The notes beneath the pieces are model-generated. The model was not told the DNA's origin, did not search any database, and saw only the letters and a list, made by a program, of their open reading frames with translations. Shown piece after piece: positions 43,684 through 55,802 of a stretch of DNA of 64,000 nucleotides (the first letter of the stretch is position 1; each line of letters opens with the position of its first letter). A program made the position numbers and the translations under genes. This DNA is from Clostridiales bacterium (lineage in GTDB: Bacteria > Bacillota > Clostridia > Saccharofermentanales > Saccharofermentanaceae). The stretch covers positions 248,001 through 312,000 of the forward strand of contig JAFWMQ010000015.1 of NCBI GenBank assembly GCA_017510605.1, given 5' to 3'.

Positions 43684-45204
43684 ATGCCGTCAAAGCCAAA
43701 CGTCGCAAGAGTTTATTCCTGCTTTGCATCGGGAACGGATTCGACAGTTTCTCTTATTGAGGTGTCCATATCTCCGGGAATACCAACGTTCTCTGTAATC
43801 GGTCTTTGTGATTCTTCGATCAAGGAATCCCAGGGAAGGCTTATCTCTGCATTCAAGTCGACAGGGTTCAGTATGCCTAAAGGCCATATAACTATTGGAA
43901 TCAGTCCTGCCTATATGCGCAAGACCGGTTCGAGCTTTGATCTTGCAATGGCTTTGGGGATCCTGTTCGCTTCAGGCCAATTGTATCTTCCTCCGGAAGC
44001 GAAAATCTATGCCGAAGGTGAGCTCACTCTTGGAGGAGATCTGAAAAGCACTCCGGGTTCCTGTATAAGACTTAAAACAATAAGTGATATGGACTTTGAT
44101 TATAAGCTCATACCTCAAAGCGAATCCGTAAGCGCCGGAATTGCCGGATTTAGCGGTCTTGGAATAACGAGTCTGTCTGACTTAAGTGATGTTTTCGACA
44201 GGAATAAATATATAGAGAATGAATTTGGTTTTGAACTGCCCGACCTGGCTGAAGATTATATAGATATTTCGTTGCTTAAGGGACAGGAGAAAACTAAAAG
44301 GGCTTTGCTGATAAGCGCTGCAGGTTTCCATAACATTCTGCTTATGGGGAGCCCCGGAAGCGGTAAGACTATGGCCGGCAGGATCTTATCCGGAATACTT
44401 CCGAAGCTGAGCCGTGAAGAGATATCAGACGTGTATTCTCTCAGAGAATTAGTTGAAGGCGAATCTGTAAAGTTAAGTAACGAACGGCCTGTAAGATATA
44501 CCGGTCCGGGTATTACCGTTGGAAAGCTCATAGGTAATTCCGTTTCTTTGACACCGGGCGAACTGGCGCTTGCAAATCACGGGATATTGTTTGCAGATGA
44601 ACTTCCTTTATATAAGACAGAAGTAATTGATTTCTTAAGAAAACCTCTGGAAGAGCATAAAGTGCGTCTGTTGAGACGAGGAAACCTTTATTCATTTGAT
44701 TCTGAATTTATCTTTCTTGGAACAGGCAACCCCTGTAAATGCGGTCAGTTATATGAAGGCAGCAGGAAATGCAGATGTACCCGAGGAGAGATAAGACGCT
44801 ATTTATCTAAGATCAACGGCCCTTTCCTCGAACGGATAGATATTTGCAGTGAAGTCAGGTCAGTTTCCGGAAATGATATGGCAAGCATATATAAGGATGA
44901 TTCTGGCGGTGAAAGTGCCTCATACAGGGAGATCGTAGAACGTTGCTGGCATGTGGCTCATGAAAGATACGGAAACAATTATCTGAATGCTACTTTTCCG
45001 GGAGAAGAGATCAGGGATTTGATGAAGATCCCCGGAAATGTAATCAGATATGCGTCTGATATGTGTGAGAAGGGCTTTTTCTCAGTAAGGGGTTTTACGA
45101 GGATATTGCGAGTTGCGAGGACGATCGCAGATATCAATGAGGAAGAGGATGTGTCAGAAGATGATATAGCGGAAGCTATGCAATACCGGCTTAGAAATAT
45201 TTAG
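43684..45204 (+). CDS. comM: ComM/YifB family Mg-chelatase-like AAA+ ATPase
   Basis: ComM is a hexameric helicase thought to aid branch migration of incoming DNA during natural transformation. The 506 residues have an N-terminal Lon-like domain (about 1-180), Walker A LMGSPGSGKTMAGR (about 220-233), the sensor/ISM2-type HGILFADELPLY Walker B region, and a C-terminal zinc-ligand stretch with NPCKCGQLYEGSRKCRC near 345. AAAGGAGG lies eight bases before the ATG. dprA follows after eight bases, which supports a DNA-uptake or processing role. Confidence 0.94.
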   Translation: MPSKPNVARVYSCFASGTDSTVSLIEVSISPGIPTFSVIGLCDSSIKESQGRLISAFKSTGFSMPKGHITIGISPAYMRKTGSSFDLAMALGILFASGQLYLPPEAKIYAEGELTLGGDLKSTPGSCIRLKTISDMDFDYKLIPQSESVSAGIAGFSGLGITSLSDLSDVFDRNKYIENEFGFELPDLAEDYIDISLLKGQEKTKRALLISAAGFHNILLMGSPGSGKTMAGRILSGILPKLSREEISDVYSLRELVEGESVKLSNERPVRYTGPGITVGKLIGNSVSLTPGELALANHGILFADELPLYKTEVIDFLRKPLEEHKVRLLRRGNLYSFDSEFIFLGTGNPCKCGQLYEGSRKCRCTRGEIRRYLSKINGPFLERIDICSEVRSVSGNDMASIYKDDSGGESASYREIVERCWHVAHERYGNNYLNATFPGEEIRDLMKIPGNVIRYASDMCEKGFFSVRGFTRILRVARTIADINEEEDVSEDDIAEAMQYRLRNI

Positions 45205-45212
45205 GAGGATAT

Positions 45213-46451
45213 ATGGATATATTAACTGATCGTGATAAGGATTTCTTTTATTCTGCAGTAATGCTGAACTCGCAGATGAATTACAGGACATTAAAGGAAC
45301 TTATAGATCTAAAGGTTATCAGCAATTACAGGGAATTATCTGATAAAGAGATTTTAGAAGATGTTACAAAAGGGAATTATGATCTGAAGAATGATACGGT
45401 TCAAAGGATAAAGAAGGTCCTTGAATCTTATAATGACATCGAGAAGGTTGTAATGGAATATAAGAAGATCGCTGATTCCAACAGTATTGAAGTGGTGTCA
45501 TGCCTTGATGGCAATTATCCGTACAATTGGATGATGCAAAGCGGAATGCCCAAGGTGTTTTATGCAAAAGGGAACTATGCTCTTATTGATCAGATGACTT
45601 TTTCCGGTTCTGTTGCCGTGGTAGGCTCCAGAAATCCGAGCAAATATTCTTTATATGCAACTGATCAGATCTGTAAGACACTCGGTAATAAAGGTATCAC
45701 AGTTGTATCAGGGATGGCTTACGGGATCGACCGCCAGGCTCATTTATCATCTGTTAATACCAAGGGTGGAACGATTGCGGTCCTGGCAGGAGGTGTTGAT
45801 AATATATATCCGCCGTCAAACAAAGATATATATGACCTTATTTGTTCTAACGGACTTATATTATCTGAGATGCCTCCCGGCCAGCAGCCCTTAAGACAGT
45901 ATTTTCCATCCCGTAACAGACTGATCGCAGGACTGTCTGATTGTACGCTTATTATGGAGGCAGGGGCAGTTTCCGGTACTTTACATACAGCTTCTTTTGC
46001 CGCCGGCCAGGGAAAGGAAGTATTTGTCCTGCCGAACAGCATATATTATGAGAACGCTTCAGGCGGCTTAAAGCTCCTTGAAGATGGCGGTAATGTGCTT
46101 TTAAATGCTGATAGTGTCATAGATAGTATTGCCAGGACATTAATGTTTAAGCGGATGGATATGGGCTGTGCAGGCGAAATGTATTATTGTGGAGATGACC
46201 TGTCAGAGTTCGGCGATGAAGCAAATATAGAGGCTCTGAGGGAATTATCGAAAATAAACCCCGAAGCATTGAACGATAATGACTGGAAAATGCTCATAAA
46301 GGACGCCTTGACGCTAAAACCCCTTTGCGCGGATGATCTTTGCGCGGTAACAACGCTGCCTTTTTACAAAATATCAAAATTATTGACAGAACTTGAACTT
46401 AATGGGACAGTTTGTCAGGAGAATGGGAAGTACTCGTTGACATTTGTATAA
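45213..46451 (+). CDS. dprA: DNA processing protein DprA (Smf)
   Basis: DprA binds single-stranded DNA entering the cell and loads RecA. The 412 residues include a helical N-terminal region (about 1-100), the Rossmann DprA core from VAVVGSRNPS (about 131-140) through SGMAYGIDRQAH, GGVDNIYPPSN, FPSRNRLIAGLS and EAGAVSGTLHTA, and a C-terminal winged-helix-like DML1 domain (about 350-410). The core is complete. It sits eight bases after comM and before topA-trmFO, the classic Bacillota order. Full competence pilus genes are not in the window. Confidence 0.96.
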   Translation: MDILTDRDKDFFYSAVMLNSQMNYRTLKELIDLKVISNYRELSDKEILEDVTKGNYDLKNDTVQRIKKVLESYNDIEKVVMEYKKIADSNSIEVVSCLDGNYPYNWMMQSGMPKVFYAKGNYALIDQMTFSGSVAVVGSRNPSKYSLYATDQICKTLGNKGITVVSGMAYGIDRQAHLSSVNTKGGTIAVLAGGVDNIYPPSNKDIYDLICSNGLILSEMPPGQQPLRQYFPSRNRLIAGLSDCTLIMEAGAVSGTLHTASFAAGQGKEVFVLPNSIYYENASGGLKLLEDGGNVLLNADSVIDSIARTLMFKRMDMGCAGEMYYCGDDLSEFGDEANIEALRELSKINPEALNDNDWKMLIKDALTLKPLCADDLCAVTTLPFYKISKLLTELELNGTVCQENGKYSLTFV

Positions 46452-46480
46452 TGATGATATATTTTTATTTTTAAAAATAT
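46436..46480 (+). promoter_or_regulatory. Putative topA promoter with perfect AT palindrome in the leader
   Basis: TTGACA (46436-46441) overlaps the dprA end and is followed by a TATAAT (46446-46451) and a TATATT (46457-46462, 15 bases from TTGACA). A perfect 10-bp AT inverted repeat, TATATTTTTA (46457-46466) and TAAAAATATA (46471-46480), with a four-T loop lies right before the ribosome site of topA. Confidence 0.45.
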
Positions 46481-46493
46481 AGAGGGGTACTTC

Positions 46494-48662
46494 ATGAGCA
46501 AAAAATTAGTAATAGTTGAGTCTCCTGCCAAGTCAAAGACTATTGGCAGATATCTTGGTAATGATTATGTTATCACAGCTTCCTTAGGTCATATAAGAGA
46601 TCTTCCGTCAGGCAACCTCGGTGTAGACGTTAAGAATAACTTCAAGCCTTTATATATAACAATGAAGGGTAAGGAGAAGGTAGTTAGAGACCTTAAGCTC
46701 ATGGCAGCTGATGCTGATGAGATCCTGCTCGCAACCGACCCTGACCGCGAGGGTGAAGCAATTGCATGGCATCTTGCAAAGGTCTTGAAGATCGATCCGG
46801 ATTCAAAATGCAGGATTACTTTTAACGAGATCACAAAGACTGCAGTTCAGGAAGCAATCAAGAATCCGCGTACGATCAACATGAATCTTGCCAATGCACA
46901 GCAGGCGCGAAGGATCCTTGACAGATTGGTTGGTTATGAATTGAGTCCTTTGCTTTGGAAAAAGATCCGCAAAGGCCTTTCAGCAGGAAGAGTACAGTCT
47001 GTAGCAACTAAGATCGTTATGGATCGTGATGCAGAGATAGACGCTTTTAAACCTGAAGAGTACTGGCTTATCAAGGCTCTTGTTACTCCGGGAAAGAATT
47101 CCGATAAGTTTATTCTCGGTTATTACGGGGTAGTAGATGAGACCGGCAAAGTCAAGAAAGATGATATAAAGTGTCTTGAAGAGGCACAGGTCGTTTTAGA
47201 TGCTGTCGGAAGCGGACCGCTGGTCGTTGATTCTATCAAGAAAGGCCAGAAGGAACGCAATCCTTATCCGCCTTTTACTACTTCTACATTACAGCAGGAA
47301 GCGTCTAAGAGACTCGGATTCTCTTCCAAGAAGACAATGTCCATTGCCCAGCAGCTTTATGAAGGTGTCGAGATCGCAGGAGCAGGTCAGACAGCTCTGG
47401 TATCTTACATCAGAACTGACTCTGTCCGAATTTCCGAGGAAGCAGTAGCTGCTGCGAAGGAGATCATCAAGAAGCGTTTCGGTAATGATTACTGCGCTCA
47501 TTTCAAGAGAGAATATAAGAATAAGAATTCTGCGCAGGATGCGCACGAGGCTATCAGACCTACTCACTTTGATCTTGATCCCAGGGATATCAAATCTTCT
47601 CTTACGAACGATCAGTATAAGCTCTATCAGCTTATCTGGGACAGATTCCTTGCTACACAGATGGCTTCATGCAAACTTGATACGGTTACATGCCAGGCAT
47701 CCTGCAATAACAGAGTATTCAGGGCAGTCGGTGAGACTGTTACTTTCAAAGGATTCCTCGCTTTATATGATGATATTGCAGAGGATACTACTAATAAGAC
47801 AGATGATCAGGACGGCAAAGCAACCATTCCGCCTCTTGAAGACGGAATGAAGCTTGAATTGCTTGATCTTAAATCATTGCAAAAGTTTACACTTCCGCCT
47901 CCGCATTACACGGAAGCGACTCTGATCAAGGCTCTTGAAGAGTACGGTATCGGAAGACCTTCAACATATGCTCCTACGATCTCTACCATCCTTGATCGGA
48001 AATATATCGAGAAGAACGGAAGACTCCTTCAGATAACTGACTTAGGGAAGATCGTTACTAATATGCTGTCCGAGAATTTCAGCGAGATCGTTGACCTCTC
48101 ATTCACGGCAGACATGGAGACAAAACTCGATGAAGTTGAAGAAGGCAAGGAAGAATGGGAACATGTCCTTGATGGTTTCTATCCTGAATTCAACACACAG
48201 ATAAAAGCTGCGCAGGAATCTATCGACAAGATCACTTTCGAGCCTGAGAAGACAGGTGAGATGTGTCCGCAGTGCGGCAGCGAGCTTGTATATAAGGAGG
48301 GAAGATACGGTAAGTTTATTGCCTGCTCCAATTTCCCTGAGTGCAATTACACCAAAAATATCGTTGTATATGCAAAAGGCATCTGCCCCAAGTGCGGATC
48401 AGGCCTTCTTGTCCATAATTCCAAGAAATACAGAAATAAAACTTTCTATACATGCGATAAGCAGGGAAGTGATCCCAATTGTGATTTCATCTCCTGGGAT
48501 CTTCCGATCGAAGGCAAGGTCTGCTCTGAGTGCGGTTCTTATATGGTATTGAAGCATTTTGGCAAGAAAGCATATCCGAGATGCTCGAATAAGGATTGCC
48601 CCACAAATATCAGGAAGAGCAGAAAGTCTTCTGACAGTAAAAAGAGCGAAGATGAAGAGTGA
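46494..48662 (+). CDS. topA: DNA topoisomerase I (type IA)
   Basis: TopA relaxes negative supercoils. The 722 residues start with the TOPRIM domain (VIVESPAKS at 6-13 and [16 protein letters not shown] near 80-95). The nucleophile is Tyr305 in YIRTDSVR. The gate domains follow, with [14 protein letters not shown]. The C-terminus carries three zinc-ribbon units (paired cysteines [24 protein letters not shown]) and a Ser/Lys tail. An AGAGGGG site lies ahead of the ATG. trmFO begins 11 bases before its stop. The order dprA-topA-trmFO is conserved in Bacillota. Confidence 0.97.
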   Translation: MSKKLVIVESPAKSKTIGRYLGNDYVITASLGHIRDLPSGNLGVDVKNNFKPLYITMKGKEKVVRDLKLMAADADEILLATDPDREGEAIAWHLAKVLKIDPDSKCRITFNEITKTAVQEAIKNPRTINMNLANAQQARRILDRLVGYELSPLLWKKIRKGLSAGRVQSVATKIVMDRDAEIDAFKPEEYWLIKALVTPGKNSDKFILGYYGVVDETGKVKKDDIKCLEEAQVVLDAVGSGPLVVDSIKKGQKERNPYPPFTTSTLQQEASKRLGFSSKKTMSIAQQLYEGVEIAGAGQTALVSYIRTDSVRISEEAVAAAKEIIKKRFGNDYCAHFKREYKNKNSAQDAHEAIRPTHFDLDPRDIKSSLTNDQYKLYQLIWDRFLATQMASCKLDTVTCQASCNNRVFRAVGETVTFKGFLALYDDIAEDTTNKTDDQDGKATIPPLEDGMKLELLDLKSLQKFTLPPPHYTEATLIKALEEYGIGRPSTYAPTISTILDRKYIEKNGRLLQITDLGKIVTNMLSENFSEIVDLSFTADMETKLDEVEEGKEEWEHVLDGFYPEFNTQIKAAQESIDKITFEPEKTGEMCPQCGSELVYKEGRYGKFIACSNFPECNYTKNIVVYAKGICPKCGSGLLVHNSKKYRNKTFYTCDKQGSDPNCDFISWDLPIEGKVCSECGSYMVLKHFGKKAYPRCSNKDCPTNIRKSRKSSDSKKSEDEE

Positions 48663-49998
48663 TCCGGTCGTAACTGTTATCGGTGCCGGACTTGCAGGCT
48701 CAGAGGCTGCATATCTTTGTGCGCGCGCAGGTGTCAAAGTAAAGCTTTATGAGATGAAGCCTGTTAAGTTCAGTCCTGCTCACCATTCTGAGAATTTTGC
48801 CGAGCTTGTCTGCAGCAATTCTTTAAGGGCTGCTGCAAGAGAGAACGCGATCGGTCTTCTTAAAGAAGAACTCAGACACTTGGGTTCTTTGATAATGGAA
48901 GCAGCTGATAAGAGTCAGATCCCTGCCGGAGGTGCTCTGGCCGTAGACAGGGATGAATTCTCCGGATATATTACCGAAGCAGTTAATAACGATCCTTTGA
49001 TCGAAGTTATTCACGATGAAGTTAAGAAGATACCTGAAGAAGGAATAGTAATTGTTGCTACCGGTCCTCTTACCGAAGGAGATCTTTATGAAGATATCCT
49101 TAGAGTTACGGGCGATACTTCAGGACTTCATTTTTTCGACAGCGCTGCGCCTATCGTCACAGGAGATTCCATAGATATGACAAAGGCTTTCAGGGCTTCG
49201 AGATACGGTAAAGGCGGTGACGATTATATAAACTGCCCGATGACCAAGGAAGAATATCTCTCTTTCAGGGAAGAACTCGTTAATGCCGAGAGGGCAGAGG
49301 TCAAGAATTTCGACAGGGAGATTGTATTTGAAGGTTGTATGCCTATTGAGGTTATGGCCCGGAGAGGCGTTGATACAATGAGATTCGGTCCTTTGAAGGG
49401 GGTCGGATTAACAGATCCTGCCACCGGAAAGGAACCCTATGCCAATCTTCAGTTAAGGCAGGATGACAGGGCCAAGACTATGTATAACCTGGTCGGATTC
49501 CAGACCAGACTTAAGTGGCCGGAACAGAAACGTGTATTCGGCATGATTCCCGGATTGGAGAATGCGGAATACTGCAGGTATGGTGTTATGCATCGTAATA
49601 CATATCTTAATTCTCCTTTGTATCTATCATCGCATTACAGTTTAAGAGAAAGACCTGACATCTTTTTCGCTGGCCAGATAACAGGTGTTGAGGGTTATAT
49701 CGAATCAACCGCTTCAGGATTTTTAGCAGGTTTCTATGCTGCCCAGAGAGCTTTGGAAATTGAACCATTATATGAACCTGATCCTTGTACAGTTATCGGA
49801 TCGATGGCTCTTTATGTTTCTGATCCCAATATAAAGAAATTCCAGCCGATGAATGCAAACTTCGGAATTGTAAGTCCGATAGAAGGAAGGTTCAGAGGCA
49901 AGACCGGCAAGAAAGATAAGAATAATGCTATTGCCGACAGGAGTCTTGAACACCTTAAGTCTTTTGAAGAAGCTATCGCTGAACTTACTTCCAAGTGA
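48652..49998 (+). CDS. trmFO: Folate-dependent tRNA-uracil-54 methyltransferase TrmFO
   Basis: TrmFO makes ribothymidine at position 54 of tRNA using methylene-tetrahydrofolate and FADH2, the Gram-positive alternative to TrmA. The 448 residues begin with the FAD Rossmann motif [14 protein letters not shown] (9-22). GID-family motifs follow: [23 protein letters not shown] (start), [20 protein letters not shown] (catalytic Cys), [10 protein letters not shown] and [16 protein letters not shown]. The start at 48652 lies inside the topA end and is supported by the Rossmann N-terminus. A longer frame opens upstream, but it reads topA sequence out of frame. Confidence 0.96.
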   Translation: MKSDPVVTVIGAGLAGSEAAYLCARAGVKVKLYEMKPVKFSPAHHSENFAELVCSNSLRAAARENAIGLLKEELRHLGSLIMEAADKSQIPAGGALAVDRDEFSGYITEAVNNDPLIEVIHDEVKKIPEEGIVIVATGPLTEGDLYEDILRVTGDTSGLHFFDSAAPIVTGDSIDMTKAFRASRYGKGGDDYINCPMTKEEYLSFREELVNAERAEVKNFDREIVFEGCMPIEVMARRGVDTMRFGPLKGVGLTDPATGKEPYANLQLRQDDRAKTMYNLVGFQTRLKWPEQKRVFGMIPGLENAEYCRYGVMHRNTYLNSPLYLSSHYSLRERPDIFFAGQITGVEGYIESTASGFLAGFYAAQRALEIEPLYEPDPCTVIGSMALYVSDPNIKKFQPMNANFGIVSPIEGRFRGKTGKKDKNNAIADRSLEHLKSFEEAIAELTSK

Positions 49999-50007
49999 TT
50001 TGACTGT

Positions 50008-50865
50008 ATGTCCCATAATTCCGAAACTGAAGATACAGTAAAAGATCGTGGCCCGGTAGCTGAATTCTTTGTTACCGGATGGAACAATCTTGTAAGAATG
50101 ATGGCTGCAAATGCCTTCTTCGTTATCTTTAATATTCCTGCATTTATTTTGTCTGTCATTTTGGCTGTGGTCTTTGTTCCGTGGATTGCGCCTTCGTTTA
50201 TAGATGTTTATTCATATATGGATCCGGTTACGGGTAATGATGATGCGGTCTTTGAACTGTTTTTCCTGCTTTGTATATTCTCGGCCTTTTTCCTTTTGGA
50301 AAGTACGCTTATCTGCATAGGTCCGTTTCAGGCAGGGTTTGCCCAAAACTATAAAGATATAAGAAACGGGACATCTTTCTCATTTTTCTCGAGCTTTAAG
50401 GCAGGATTAGGAAACAACTGGAAAAACGGTCTTGCAGCGATGCTGATCGGAATGATCATTACACCGGTATTCCTTCTTGCTGCAGGTTTTTATCTTAATC
50501 TTAAAACTTCCATAGGAACGGTTATCGGAGCAGTTTTTATAGTCCTTCTTTTCGCTTTCATACTGGTACAGAATTTTGTTTATACACTGATGGTATCAAC
50601 GGATCTGAAGCTTCTTAAGATATATAAGAATGCGATCATCTTTTTGTTTGTCAGATTTGTCCACTGTCTCGGAGCGGCTTTAATAGTTTTGCTTTTTTAT
50701 GTTGTAATACCATTCATTCTGCTTATGTCAGCATCTTATCTGACTTTGGGAATCTTTATGTTCCTTTATTCATTCATCATGATTTCATGGGTACAGTACT
50801 TTCTGTCCTTTTTTACAGGAAAACTGATTGACAGGTATGTAAAAAGCACTTCTGCTGATGATTGA
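50008..50865 (+). CDS. YesL-like (DUF624) membrane protein
   Basis: This 285-residue membrane protein has six hydrophobic segments (about 33-56, 90-115, 145-165, 170-195, 210-245 and 248-270). The opening WNNLVRMMAANAFFVIFNIPAF and the polar FSFFSSFKAGLGNNWK loop resemble the YesL/DUF624 family of Bacillota, which often lies in sugar-use operons but has no proven activity. It starts nine bases after trmFO with no good ribosome site, so a downstream start is possible. It is the last gene before a 90-base AT-rich gap. Confidence 0.68.
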   Translation: MSHNSETEDTVKDRGPVAEFFVTGWNNLVRMMAANAFFVIFNIPAFILSVILAVVFVPWIAPSFIDVYSYMDPVTGNDDAVFELFFLLCIFSAFFLLESTLICIGPFQAGFAQNYKDIRNGTSFSFFSSFKAGLGNNWKNGLAAMLIGMIITPVFLLAAGFYLNLKTSIGTVIGAVFIVLLFAFILVQNFVYTLMVSTDLKLLKIYKNAIIFLFVRFVHCLGAALIVLLFYVVIPFILLMSASYLTLGIFMFLYSFIMISWVQYFLSFFTGKLIDRYVKSTSADD

Positions 50866-50955
50866 ACAGATAAATATAGATGATTATTCATACTAAGATG
50901 AGTTAGAATAAATATCAGAGAAACAAAATCAATACTGTCTCGGAAGATAGATTAA

Positions 50956-51852
50956 ATGTTTGATTACAGTATTTTACCTGATGAAACTGTTAGTGCAATT
51001 ATTGTTGCACTGGTATTGTTTGCTTTCTCGTTCGTCTTCTTTTTGATCTGTTCGCTTTATTCGCTGATCAAATATATGGTCTATACCAACAAGCATAAAG
51101 AAAAACCCGGACTTATCTGTGATGTGGCATATTTTCACGAGCGCGGAAAACGCGAAAACCAGGAGGACTCGATATATGTCTCTCCAATGGATAAAGTAGA
51201 GGAGACCGGATTCGTCGCAGCGTGTTCTGACGGAATGGGAGGCCTTCTTAACGGTGAGGTTGTATCGAAATATGTAACCGATTCGCTTAGTGAGAGATTC
51301 CCTTATAAATTCGATGCCCAGGAGGATAACTCCAGGATAATTTCGGAAATATCGAATAAGGTATATGAAGAGTATCATTTAGGCGCAGGTGCTACACTGG
51401 TTATGGTACATATCTATGACGGTTATATGAATTTCTACAGCCTGGGCGACAGTAATATTATCCTTATCCGCAACAATCGCGCGACGCTCCTGAATTATAA
51501 GCAGAACTATATAACACTTATGATCAAAAAGTGCGCGGAGAGCGGTATGGATACAGGACTGGCCTATAAAGATAACAGGGCAAAGGGTCTTATCGATTTT
51601 GTAGGCAATCTGGATTGCAATGTCTTAAAGACATCCCGTCCGTTACGCCTTATCGAGAATGATATTATCATTGTCAGTTCAGACGGAGTAACTGATTCCA
51701 TGCCGCTTAACAGGATAGTCAATTATATTCATTTTGACCAGAACGCCATTGGAATTGCGAGATCTCTCAAATACGCTGTAAGGGCCAGGAAAAATCCGAG
51801 ACAGGATAATTACTCGGCGGTCGTCATAAAGATGAAGAGGAGTTTTGTTTGA
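50956..51852 (+). CDS. Membrane-anchored PP2C-type protein phosphatase
   Basis: This is a 298-residue protein with one N-terminal membrane helix (about 11-36) and a cytoplasmic PPM/PP2C Ser/Thr phosphatase domain. Metal-ligand motifs are present: RENQEDS (Asp71), CSDGMGG (Asp92), SLGDSN, SSDGVTD and RQDNYSAVV. The domain is compact, like bacterial Stp/PrpC. It is translationally coupled to the next gene: its TGA overlaps a TTG start. That gene looks like a degenerate copy of the same domain, so the pair may act as a catalytic/pseudo-catalytic couple. No Hanks-type kinase is in the window. Confidence 0.9.
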   Translation: MFDYSILPDETVSAIIVALVLFAFSFVFFLICSLYSLIKYMVYTNKHKEKPGLICDVAYFHERGKRENQEDSIYVSPMDKVEETGFVAACSDGMGGLLNGEVVSKYVTDSLSERFPYKFDAQEDNSRIISEISNKVYEEYHLGAGATLVMVHIYDGYMNFYSLGDSNIILIRNNRATLLNYKQNYITLMIKKCAESGMDTGLAYKDNRAKGLIDFVGNLDCNVLKTSRPLRLIENDIIIVSSDGVTDSMPLNRIVNYIHFDQNAIGIARSLKYAVRARKNPRQDNYSAVVIKMKRSFV

Positions 51853-52388
51853 TCGAGTATTACACATTTAAGCACAGAGGTGCTGCCGATGAATATAAGG
51901 ATGAGGTTTTTTTAAGGCTCGTCCCGAATTTGACTGTCGCTATCTTTAACGGAAATAAGCTCGATTCCCCGAAAAGCCAGTCCTTATTATTCTCGGAGAT
52001 CTTAAGCAGCGATGAAGGCAATAAGAGTTTTGATTATCTTCATAAAGTCTTTGACGATTGTCTTGATGATGACTCTGAATTTCTGATACTCCGTGTTGAA
52101 CAAAACGGCATTGAGAGCATCAGAAGAGGTGATGTAAGCGCCAAGATCGTAAGACACGGCCAGATAAGTCTTTTGCCCAATGGTTACTTCGGGCTGTCTT
52201 CTGATGACAGTATTATCTGCGCAACATCAAATTTCTTCAAATACATAAGTGACGAAGGCATACTTGCAGATGCCCTTGTGTCAGGTTCATGCAACGAGTG
52301 GATGAATATGATGATCCGAAGGATATCAGATCAGACCCAGCTTAAATGCGGTAATCTTTCTGCTGTTAACCTGAAATTAAACAGATGA
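51849..52388 (+). CDS. Degenerate PP2C-like protein, possible pseudophosphatase
   Basis: This 179-residue protein reads like the second half of a PP2C domain with the catalytic metal sites lost. The segment RRGDVSAKIVRHGQISLLP (residues 92-110) corresponds to the GDSRxYLxRxGxLxxL region. DSIICATSNFFKYISDEGI (120-138) stands where LLxCSDGLTDxLSxEEI would be, with the metal Asp replaced. CGNLSAVNLKL at the C-terminus stands for xxDNxTVVVV with the Asp lost. The first PP2C metal motifs are absent. The start is a TTG overlapping the phosphatase stop, with GAGGAG upstream. The homology is my inference from pattern only; the gene ends base-to-base with tgt. Confidence 0.62.
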   Translation: MIEYYTFKHRGAADEYKDEVFLRLVPNLTVAIFNGNKLDSPKSQSLLFSEILSSDEGNKSFDYLHKVFDDCLDDDSEFLILRVEQNGIESIRRGDVSAKIVRHGQISLLPNGYFGLSSDDSIICATSNFFKYISDEGILADALVSGSCNEWMNMMIRRISDQTQLKCGNLSAVNLKLNR

Positions 52389-54546
<2,158 letters not shown>

Positions 54547-54648
54547 AATCAAGCCTTTTATTTATAATATTTCGACAGAAGTTTATCACAATATGTAAGA
54601 AAATGTGTAAATACATATCGTTATTTGATATTGCTCTTCTCTTTAGTT

Positions 54649-54657
54649 TGATAAAAT
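54649..54657 (+). promoter_or_regulatory. Extended -10 of the SDR gene
   Basis: TGATAAAAT (54649-54657) repeats the extended -10 seen at dapA and glnA. A TTGATA at 54625 is 21 bases away, too far for an ordinary -35. The gene start is 47 bases downstream. Confidence 0.4.
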
Positions 54658-54703
54658 CTTTGTGCACATATCCGAAAAGCCTTATATCCAAAGGAGATTC
54701 ACT

Positions 54704-55720
54704 ATGAAAGCATTATTCATCGGCGGAACAGGTACTATCAGCAGCGCAATCGTAAGAAGACTTGCTAAAGACAGTTCATGGGAAGTATGGCTCATAAACC
54801 GCGGCAACAGGGCAGATACTGTTCCCGGAAATGTTCATCAGATAGTTTGTGATATCAATGACGAAGAAAAAGTTCTCAAGGAAGTAGGAAGCATGAAGTT
54901 TGACTGCGTATGTGAATTCATAGGCTTTACAGTTGACCAGGTCGAACGTGATTTCAAACTTTTCAAGGATAAAACAAAGCAATACATCTATATCAGTTCC
55001 GCGTCCGCATATAATAAGCCCGCCGCAAGTTATGTGATAACAGAAGGAACTGCTCTCGCAAATCCTTATTGGGAATATTCAAGGAACAAGATCGCCTGCG
55101 AGAATTACCTTATGGAAAGATATAGGGAAGACGGTTTCCCGGTAACTATAGTAAGACCCAGCCACACTTATGATGAGAGAAGCATTCCTTTGGGTGTTCA
55201 CGGCAAGAACGGTTCATGGCAGGTAATAAAGAGAATGATGGAGGGAAGACCCGTAATAATTCACGGAGACGGCGAATCCCTCTGGCACCTGACGTTCAAT
55301 GAAGATTTTGCTGTCGGATATACTGCACTGATGGGTAACCGCCATGCAATCGGTGAAGCTTTCCAGATTACAGGTGATGAGGTCCTTACCTGGAACCAGA
55401 TCTATCAGACTATTGCCGATGCACTTGGCGTCGAGCTCAAGGCTTATCATGTTTCCTCTGAACTTCTTACCGCTTTCGGACCTGAATATGATTTTGAAGG
55501 CAGCCTAACCGGCGATAAAGCCGTATCGGTTGTTTTCGATAACTCAAAGATCAAGCGTCTTGCGCCTGACCTTAAGACTACTGTCCCGCTGCACAAAGGA
55601 ATAAGGATTGCTTTGGAATATATCCTTGATCATAAAGAGTGCATGAAAGAAGATCCGGAGTTCGACAAATGGTGCGACAAAGTCATCGAGATGCTCGAAA
55701 ATGCAAAGAAAAACTTCTGA
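54704..55720 (+). CDS. Atypical SDR NAD-dependent epimerase/dehydratase
   Basis: This is a 338-residue Rossmann protein. The N-terminal turn is FIGGTGTISSAIVRRL, an atypical-SDR pattern in place of GxxGxxG. YISSASAYNKP and the YxxxK motif in YSRNKIACEN follow, then VRPSHTYDER and FQITGDEVLTWNQIYQ. The pattern resembles the atypical SDR5/CSP41-like branch often labelled NAD-dependent epimerase. The substrate cannot be read. CAAAGGAG lies before the ATG at 54704; an in-frame ATG at 54662 lies just behind the putative -10 and is unlikely. It appears monocistronic. Confidence 0.85.
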   Translation: MKALFIGGTGTISSAIVRRLAKDSSWEVWLINRGNRADTVPGNVHQIVCDINDEEKVLKEVGSMKFDCVCEFIGFTVDQVERDFKLFKDKTKQYIYISSASAYNKPAASYVITEGTALANPYWEYSRNKIACENYLMERYREDGFPVTIVRPSHTYDERSIPLGVHGKNGSWQVIKRMMEGRPVIIHGDGESLWHLTFNEDFAVGYTALMGNRHAIGEAFQITGDEVLTWNQIYQTIADALGVELKAYHVSSELLTAFGPEYDFEGSLTGDKAVSVVFDNSKIKRLAPDLKTTVPLHKGIRIALEYILDHKECMKEDPEFDKWCDKVIEMLENAKKNF

Positions 55721-55802
55721 TGTTACAAATTTGTGTTTTTATGCAAAAAACGATTATTTGATGTAAAATTAACTAGTTTATTTTTTCGAAGGGAGACTTT
55801 AT

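Noticed and set aside
48559..48651. A longer N-terminus of TrmFO
   Set aside because: It would read topA coding sequence out of frame; the Rossmann motif begins right after the ATG at 48652.
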